Shown: positions 30,860 to 35,130 of the stretch, piece after piece
Numbering within the stretch: position 1 is the stretch's first letter
How the letters are laid out: every line of letters begins with the position of its first letter
Source: an uncultured Bacilli bacterium
Lineage (GTDB): Bacteria; Bacillota_I; Bacilli_A; RF39; UBA660
Reading direction: 5' to 3'
NCBI GenBank assembly: GCA_947630195.1
Contig: CANRGQ010000003.1
Location: 1 to 35,130 of the forward strand
Length of the DNA stretch: 35,130 nt
Program-made: the position numbers and the translations under genes
Notes under the pieces: generated by a model
The model's database searches: none
Told to the model about the DNA's origin: nothing
Seen by the model: only the letters and a program-made list of their open reading frames with translations

Positions 30860-31264
30860 TTAATCACGCAAATTTTTAAAAAAGTTATCAATTAATTTTT
30901 GATATTTTAATTTTAATTCATTACAAATGTTTGTTTGTATAAATATATGATTATCTTTACTTTGACTTAATAGATAATAAACATTATTTATTCGACATTC
31001 TTTAATTATCATTTCACACATTTTGCAAGGTTCTAAAGTAACGTACATATCACAATCATTAAGACGCCAATCTTTTAATTTTTTTTCCGCCTTTTGAATT
31101 GCTTTTATTTCGGCATGACCAAGCACATTACATTTTTTTTGACGATTATTATACGCCTTACTAATTATTTTATTATCTTTAACTATAACAACTCCTACTG
31201 GTATTTCTTTTTTCTTGTATGCTTTTAGTGCTTCTTTATAAGCTTGCTCCATATATTCTATCAC
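30860..31264 (-). CDS. tadA: tRNA-specific adenosine deaminase
   Basis: TadA converts adenosine 34 to inosine in tRNA-Arg(ACG). The zinc deaminase motif is complete: His50 and Glu52 in HAE, Cys80 and Cys83 in PCKMC (134-aa numbering). I use GTG 31264, 9 bases after GGAG; ATG 31252 or ATG 31273 are alternatives. The gene follows the SRP RNA terminator by about 17 bases, the same tadA-SRP RNA-dnaX neighbourhood as Bacillus but with the RNA upstream of tadA. Confidence 0.93.
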   Translation of the reverse strand: MIEYMEQAYKEALKAYKKKEIPVGVVIVKDNKIISKAYNNRQKKCNVLGHAEIKAIQKAEKKLKDWRLNDCDMYVTLEPCKMCEMIIKECRINNVYYLLSQSKDNHIFIQTNICNELKLKYQKLIDNFFKNLRD

Positions 31265-31280
31265 TATTATCATCTCCACT

Positions 31281-31357
31281 AAAAAAGCACACACAAATAG
31301 GGACTGATGTGGCTGCTGTCTTCCAACTCTGACCAGGTTACAGTATATTTGTTGTGC
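31281..31357 (-). ncRNA. ffs: Signal recognition particle RNA (small bacterial 4.5S type)
   Basis: On the minus strand a 71-base RNA starts at 31357 with GCACAACAAATA. It has the helix 8 core GGTCAGAGTTGGAAGACAGCAGCC, in which the GGAA tetraloop and the AGCA/TCAG symmetric loop are visible (split: GGTCAGAGTT and GGAAGACAGCAGCC). It ends with TATTTGTGTGTGC, which pairs with its 5' end, and TTTTTT follows. The RNA scaffolds Ffh and docks FtsY. This is the short form without an Alu domain. Confidence 0.85.
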
Positions 31358-31363
31358 ATTATG

Positions 31364-31392
31364 ATAATAACATATTTATTTGTATTATGCAA
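31364..31392 (-). promoter_or_regulatory. Promoter of the SRP RNA
   Basis: On the minus strand: TTGCAT (31387-31392), a 17-base spacer, TATTAT (31364-31369) with a TGT extension, 6 bases before the RNA start. Confidence 0.7.
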
Positions 31393-31402
31393 ATTATCAC
31401 AA

Positions 31403-31418
31403 TGTTTCACGTGAAACA
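31403..31418. promoter_or_regulatory. parS site 1
   Basis: TGTTTCACGTGAAACA is a perfect palindrome and an exact match to the chromosomal parS consensus bound by Spo0J/ParB. The symmetry extends two bases on each side (31401-31420). parS sites cluster near the replication origin. Confidence 0.93.
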
Positions 31419-31600
31419 TTAAACAATTAGTTATAATTTTTATTTTAATATACAATATTGTATATATTATTAAATTTAAAACATTGTAAACATTATACAT
31501 TCTCAATATATTTAAATTTTTTGTGTTATTCAAATTATAAAATTAAAATATTTTTTAAAATAATATTTATAATAATATTTTTATTAAAAAGAAAAATCAA

Positions 31601-31616
31601 TGTTTCACGTGAAACA
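31601..31616. promoter_or_regulatory. parS site 2
   Basis: This is a second perfect TGTTTCACGTGAAACA, 198 bases from the first, with symmetry extending to 30 bases (31594-31623). The long palindrome may also serve as a gyrA terminator. Apart from the two parS sites, the Noc site and the SRP RNA promoter, the 270-base stretch between gyrA and the SRP RNA is AT-rich and shows nothing else. Confidence 0.93.
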
Positions 31617-31630
31617 TTGATTTAAAAGCT

Positions 31631-31646
31631 TATTTCCCGGGAAATA
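31631..31646. promoter_or_regulatory. Noc-binding site (NBS) next to gyrA and parS
   Basis: TATTTCCCGGGAAATA, identical to the site at 28304-28319, lies directly after the gyrA stop codon and 14 bases from parS site 2. Confidence 0.7.
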
Positions 31647-34160
31647 TTATTCTTGAGTTTCATTAGTTGAAGATTCTTGTTCAATCTCTTTGTCATTTGA
31701 TTGTTCAATGGATTGTTCTTCAGCATTATTTTCTTCTTCATTATTAATATGATCAACAACACTAACTGTAGCAACTAATTGATTATCTCTTAATGATATT
31801 AGTCTTAAACCTTGAGTGACTCTACCAAGCGTTGAAATTTGGTTAATTGGTAATTTAATTGTGATACCAGCATTTGTCATAATAACAACATCCTTATCAT
31901 CTTCAGCCACTTTAGCAGCTACTAAATTTCCATTCTTTTCAGTAACGTTAAGAGCAAGTACTCCTTTGCTTCCCCGTTTTGTTTGTCTAAACCCACAAAC
32001 TTTTGTACGTTTACCGTAACCCTTCTCTGTTACTAGTAAAATGACAGAATCTTCTGAAACGACTTCAGAACAAATACATTCGCCACCACTTAAATTAATA
32101 CCTTTAACACCAGCGGCTGTTCTACCCATGGCTCTAATTTCAGCTTCAGAGAATTTAACCATTCGACCTTTATCGCTACCTAAAAGGACTATATCATTAC
32201 CAGTCGTCTTTTTAACATCTAAAAGTTCATCATTATCTTTTAAACTAATACATAATTTACCCGTAGTTCTAATGCTATCAAATTCACTGATAATCGTTTT
32301 CTTAACAATACCTTTTTTAGTGGCAAATAATAAGTATTTATATTCTTCATCTTTATTTATTTTTAATACTGAGTTTATCTTTTCATCTTTTTCAATTTGT
32401 AATAGGTTAATTACTGGTATACCTTTAGATTGACGACTAAATTCTGGTATTTCATAACCCTTAATCCGATACACTTTACCTTTATTAGTAAAGAACATAA
32501 TATAATCATGGGTTGATAAATTAATTAGATGTTCAACATAATCTTCATCATTAGTCGTAAGCCCTTTAACACCCATTCCCCCACGGTTTTGGGTTCTAAA
32601 GGTATCATTAGCAGTTCTCTTAATATAACCTTTATTAGTTAAAACTACCATAATATCTTCTTCAGGTATTAAAGATTCATCTTCAATATACTCAATTGCT
32701 GTCATATCAATTTTTGTTCTTCGTTCATCAGCATATTTTTCTTTTATTTCTAATAATTCATTCTTAATTATTTCTAGAACTTTATCACGAGATGCTAAAA
32801 TGCCTTTTAATTCTTCAATCTTTAGGAGTAATTCTTTTAATTCTTCTTCAATCTTGGCTCTCTCTAAGCCCGTTAAACGACGAAGTTTTAATTCTAAAAT
32901 GGCATCAGCTTGTACTTCTGTTAATGAATACTTATTCATTAAAGTTTCTTTAGCTATAACATCTGTTTCAGACTCCCTTATAATCTTAATAAAATCGTCT
33001 AAATTATCAAGAGCAATCTTATAACCCTCTAAAATATGTACTCTCTTCTCAGCTTTATCAAGTTCAAAACGCGTTCTTCTAATAATAACTTCTTCTTGAT
33101 AATTAATATATTTGGAAATTATATCTTTTAAACCAAGCGTTCTAGGAACTTTATTATCAATCATTAAGAAAATAATACCGTAATTTACTTGGAATTGCGT
33201 ATGTTTATATAAATTATTTAAAACAACTTGCGGATTAGCATCTTTCTTTAAAGTAATCGTAATTTTAATACCATCTTTTAAATCCGTATGATAATCAGCA
33301 ATACCATCGATTACTTTGTTATGAACTAATTCGGCAACTTTAGTTTTAAGTTCTGATACATTAACACCATAAGGAACTTCATCAACCACAATATAGTGTT
33401 TACCATCTTTTTCTTCAATATTAGCTTTACTTCTTATAGTAATGCTACCTCTTCCAGTTTCATAGGCTTTTTTAATACCACTGTTACCAAGAATTATACC
33501 ACCAGTTGGAAAATCTGGTCCTTTAATATATTGCATTAAACCATCAGTATCAATATCAGGATTATCAATATAAGCGACACATCCATCAACAACTTCGCCT
33601 AAATTATGCGGAGGAATATTCGTAGCCATACCAACGGCAATACCCATTGTACCATTAACTAAAATGTTAGGAAATCTTGATGGTAATATTTCTGGTTCTT
33701 TCTCTGATTCATCGAAGTTTGGTATGAAATTAACCGTATCTTTGTTAATATCTCGAAGTAACTCCAAAGAAATTTTAGAAAGTCTTGATTCGGTATAACG
33801 CATCGCTGCAGCACCATGACCAGCAATATTACCAAAGTTACCATGGCCATCTACTAAAGTATTTCGATAGTTGAAATCTTGGGCCATTCTAACCATAGCT
33901 TCATAAATACTTGAGTCTCCATGAGGGTGATATTTACCCATTACATCTCCCACAATACGGGCTGATTTTTTATGAGGTTTATCAGGAGTATATCCAGATT
34001 CATACATTGACCATAAAATCCGACGATGAACAGGTTTTAAACCATCTCTTAAATCTGGTAAAGCCCGAGAAATTATAACACTCATAGAATATTCAATAAA
34101 TGATGATTTAATTTCATTAACAATATTATTTTCTTCTAATCTATCTCTACTATGATCCAT
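31647..34160 (-). CDS. gyrA: DNA gyrase subunit A
   Basis: GyrA cleaves and passes DNA in the A2B2 gyrase. The 837-aa protein has the catalytic Tyr122 (AAMRYTESRLSK), quinolone-region residues Ser83 and Glu87 in GDSSIYEAM (sensitive-type residues) and a C-terminal beta-pinwheel. Its GyrA-box-like QTKRGSKGVL favours GyrA over ParC. The tail is acidic (Glu/Asn/Gln). ATG 34160 follows AGGAGG. It begins 9 bases after gyrB. Confidence 0.97.
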   Translation of the reverse strand: MDHSRDRLEENNIVNEIKSSFIEYSMSVIISRALPDLRDGLKPVHRRILWSMYESGYTPDKPHKKSARIVGDVMGKYHPHGDSSIYEAMVRMAQDFNYRNTLVDGHGNFGNIAGHGAAAMRYTESRLSKISLELLRDINKDTVNFIPNFDESEKEPEILPSRFPNILVNGTMGIAVGMATNIPPHNLGEVVDGCVAYIDNPDIDTDGLMQYIKGPDFPTGGIILGNSGIKKAYETGRGSITIRSKANIEEKDGKHYIVVDEVPYGVNVSELKTKVAELVHNKVIDGIADYHTDLKDGIKITITLKKDANPQVVLNNLYKHTQFQVNYGIIFLMIDNKVPRTLGLKDIISKYINYQEEVIIRRTRFELDKAEKRVHILEGYKIALDNLDDFIKIIRESETDVIAKETLMNKYSLTEVQADAILELKLRRLTGLERAKIEEELKELLLKIEELKGILASRDKVLEIIKNELLEIKEKYADERRTKIDMTAIEYIEDESLIPEEDIMVVLTNKGYIKRTANDTFRTQNRGGMGVKGLTTNDEDYVEHLINLSTHDYIMFFTNKGKVYRIKGYEIPEFSRQSKGIPVINLLQIEKDEKINSVLKINKDEEYKYLLFATKKGIVKKTIISEFDSIRTTGKLCISLKDNDELLDVKKTTGNDIVLLGSDKGRMVKFSEAEIRAMGRTAAGVKGINLSGGECICSEVVSEDSVILLVTEKGYGKRTKVCGFRQTKRGSKGVLALNVTEKNGNLVAAKVAEDDKDVVIMTNAGITIKLPINQISTLGRVTQGLRLISLRDNQLVATVSVVDHINNEEENNAEEQSIEQSNDKEIEQESSTNETQE

Positions 34161-34169
34161 AAAAACCTC

Positions 34170-35130
34170 CTAAAAATCTAAATTTTCGGCAAATGAGGCA
34201 TTTTCTTCAATGAATTTTCTCCTTGGTTCTACTTCTTCACCCATTAATAGAGAAAACGCTTCATCTGCTGCAATAGCATCTTCAACAGTTATTCTTCTTA
34301 ATACACGAGTGTTAATATCCATTGTTGTAGCATTTAATTCTTCAGCATCCATTTCCCCTAAACCTTTCATTCGGAAAATATCTCGTTTTGTATTAGGATT
34401 TAAAGATGCTAAATAAGAATTAAGTTCTTCTTTATTTAAAACATATTTAATAGTTTTTCCATGTTTAATACAGAAAAGTGGAGGCTGTGCCGCATATACA
34501 TGACCGGCTTCCACAATTGGTCTAAAGAACCGATAGAATAAAGTTAATAACAAAACTCTGATGTGAGAACCATCGACATCGGCATCGGTCATGATAATTA
34601 TTTTATCATATCTTAATTTGCTTAAATCAAAATTATCACCAATTCCAGTACCAAAAGCCGTTATTATCGTTCTTATTTCTTCATTAGATAAAGCTCTGTC
34701 AAGTCTAGCTTTTTCAACATTAAGTATTTTACCTCTTAATGGAAGAATCGCTTGAGTCATGGAATTACGTCCTTTTATAGCCGAACCTCCAGCCGAATCT
34801 CCTTCGACAATAAAGATTTCACATAATGAAGGATCTTTTTCTTTACAATCTTCTAGTTTTCCACCAAAATTACTAACAACATCTAAGTCACCTTTTCTTC
34901 TGGATAGTTCCCTAGCATTTTTAGCAGCTACTCTCGCTCTTGCTGCAGTCATAGTCTTTTCAATAATAATCTTTGCTTCATTTGGATTTTCCATCAAAAA
35001 TCTTTCAAATCCTTTAGAGAATACACTATCAGCAAGTTTTCTTACTTCAGAATTTCCTAGTCTTCCTTTAGTTTGACCTTCAAATTGGGGATTTGGATGC
35101 TTACAAGAAATAATCATTGTAAGTCCTTCT
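34170..35130 (-). CDS. gyrB: DNA gyrase subunit B, C-terminal part (gene runs off the right edge)
   Basis: The frame is open to the right edge (EGLTMIIS is continuous with the rest). Visible are the NPQFEGQTK hinge, the TOPRIM motifs EIFIVEGDSAGGSA and DADVDGSHI, PLRGKILNVEKA and the C-terminal KGLGEMDAEELNATTMD. The ATPase and transducer domains lie outside the window. The pair gyrB-gyrA next to parS places the origin a few kilobases to the right. Confidence 0.97.
   Translation of the reverse strand, partial: EGLTMIISCKHPNPQFEGQTKGRLGNSEVRKLADSVFSKGFERFLMENPNEAKIIIEKTMTAARARVAAKNARELSRRKGDLDVVSNFGGKLEDCKEKDPSLCEIFIVEGDSAGGSAIKGRNSMTQAILPLRGKILNVEKARLDRALSNEEIRTIITAFGTGIGDNFDLSKLRYDKIIIMTDADVDGSHIRVLLLTLFYRFFRPIVEAGHVYAAQPPLFCIKHGKTIKYVLNKEELNSYLASLNPNTKRDIFRMKGLGEMDAEELNATTMDINTRVLRRITVEDAIAADEAFSLLMGEEVEPRRKFIEENASFAENLDF

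Noticed and set aside
31279..31533. 84-codon minus-strand frame over the SRP RNA and parS site 1
   Set aside because: It overlaps a clear SRP RNA and its promoter, has no ribosome binding site and has random-looking content.
1..35130. tRNA genes, rRNA genes, CRISPR arrays, insertion sequences or an integrase
   Set aside because: None could be recognised on either strand. The rRNA operon that follows gyrA in Bacillus is absent here.

Overview
The window is about 35 kb of very AT-rich DNA from the chromosome of a low-GC Firmicute. TGA is used as a stop (for example at the ends of ricT and trmN6), so this is not the Mycoplasma code. The genes spoIIR, spoIID, spoIIQ, spoVT and bofA indicate an endospore former or a recent descendant of one. 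Gene content and synteny with Bacillus subtilis, together with extreme AT richness and the absence of many accessory genes, suggest an uncultured gut lineage of class Bacilli (RF39- or Erysipelotrichales-like). That placement is inference. Nearly all core genes lie on the minus strand, and the right edge is close to the replication origin: gyrB and gyrA are there, with two perfect parS sites and two perfect Noc-binding palindromes nearby.

Right part (about 21.5-35.1 kb): the origin-side housekeeping block gyrB-gyrA-[parS, SRP RNA]-tadA-dnaX-ybaB-recR-bofA-holB-ricT-trmN6-pth-mfd-spoVT, tightly packed and in the order seen in Bacillus but without tmk, yabA and fin. Middle part (about 7.2-16.4 kb): a second block matching a different Bacillus neighbourhood: spoIIR-mntP-murA-(SGNH-like)-rpmE-rpiB-DUF1146-spoIID-spoIIQ-(degenerate MreB/Mbl)-cspA-hpf, continuing to secA at 2.6-5.1 kb. 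It combines engulfment-stage sporulation, cell-wall synthesis, cold shock and ribosome hibernation.

Accessory parts: (a) 1-2.6 kb, a two-gene cassette (a HEPN-motif protein and a zinc-ribbon protein) flanked by paired 11-bp repeats and by a decayed second copy of the secA 3' end; (b) 11.1-12.3 kb, a PemK/MazF-like protein next to an apparently complete type I toxin-antitoxin locus (29-aa hydrophobic peptide, antisense RNA, long-range 5'/3' mRNA pairing); (c) 16.4-18.6 kb, an operon of two cell-surface proteins, the first with an out-of-frame G9 tract (phase OFF as sequenced), the second ending in a GC-rich cassette like a diversified C-type-lectin domain; (d) 18.8-21.4 kb, a WG-repeat-like protein and an AAA_14/DUF4143 ATPase.

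The most interesting points are the type I toxin locus, the secA-linked cassette, the phase-variable surface operon, an MreB/Mbl relic without nucleotide-binding loops in the mbl position, and a shared sigma-F-like promoter (GTATA-N15-GTTCAT) before both spoIIR and spoIIQ.
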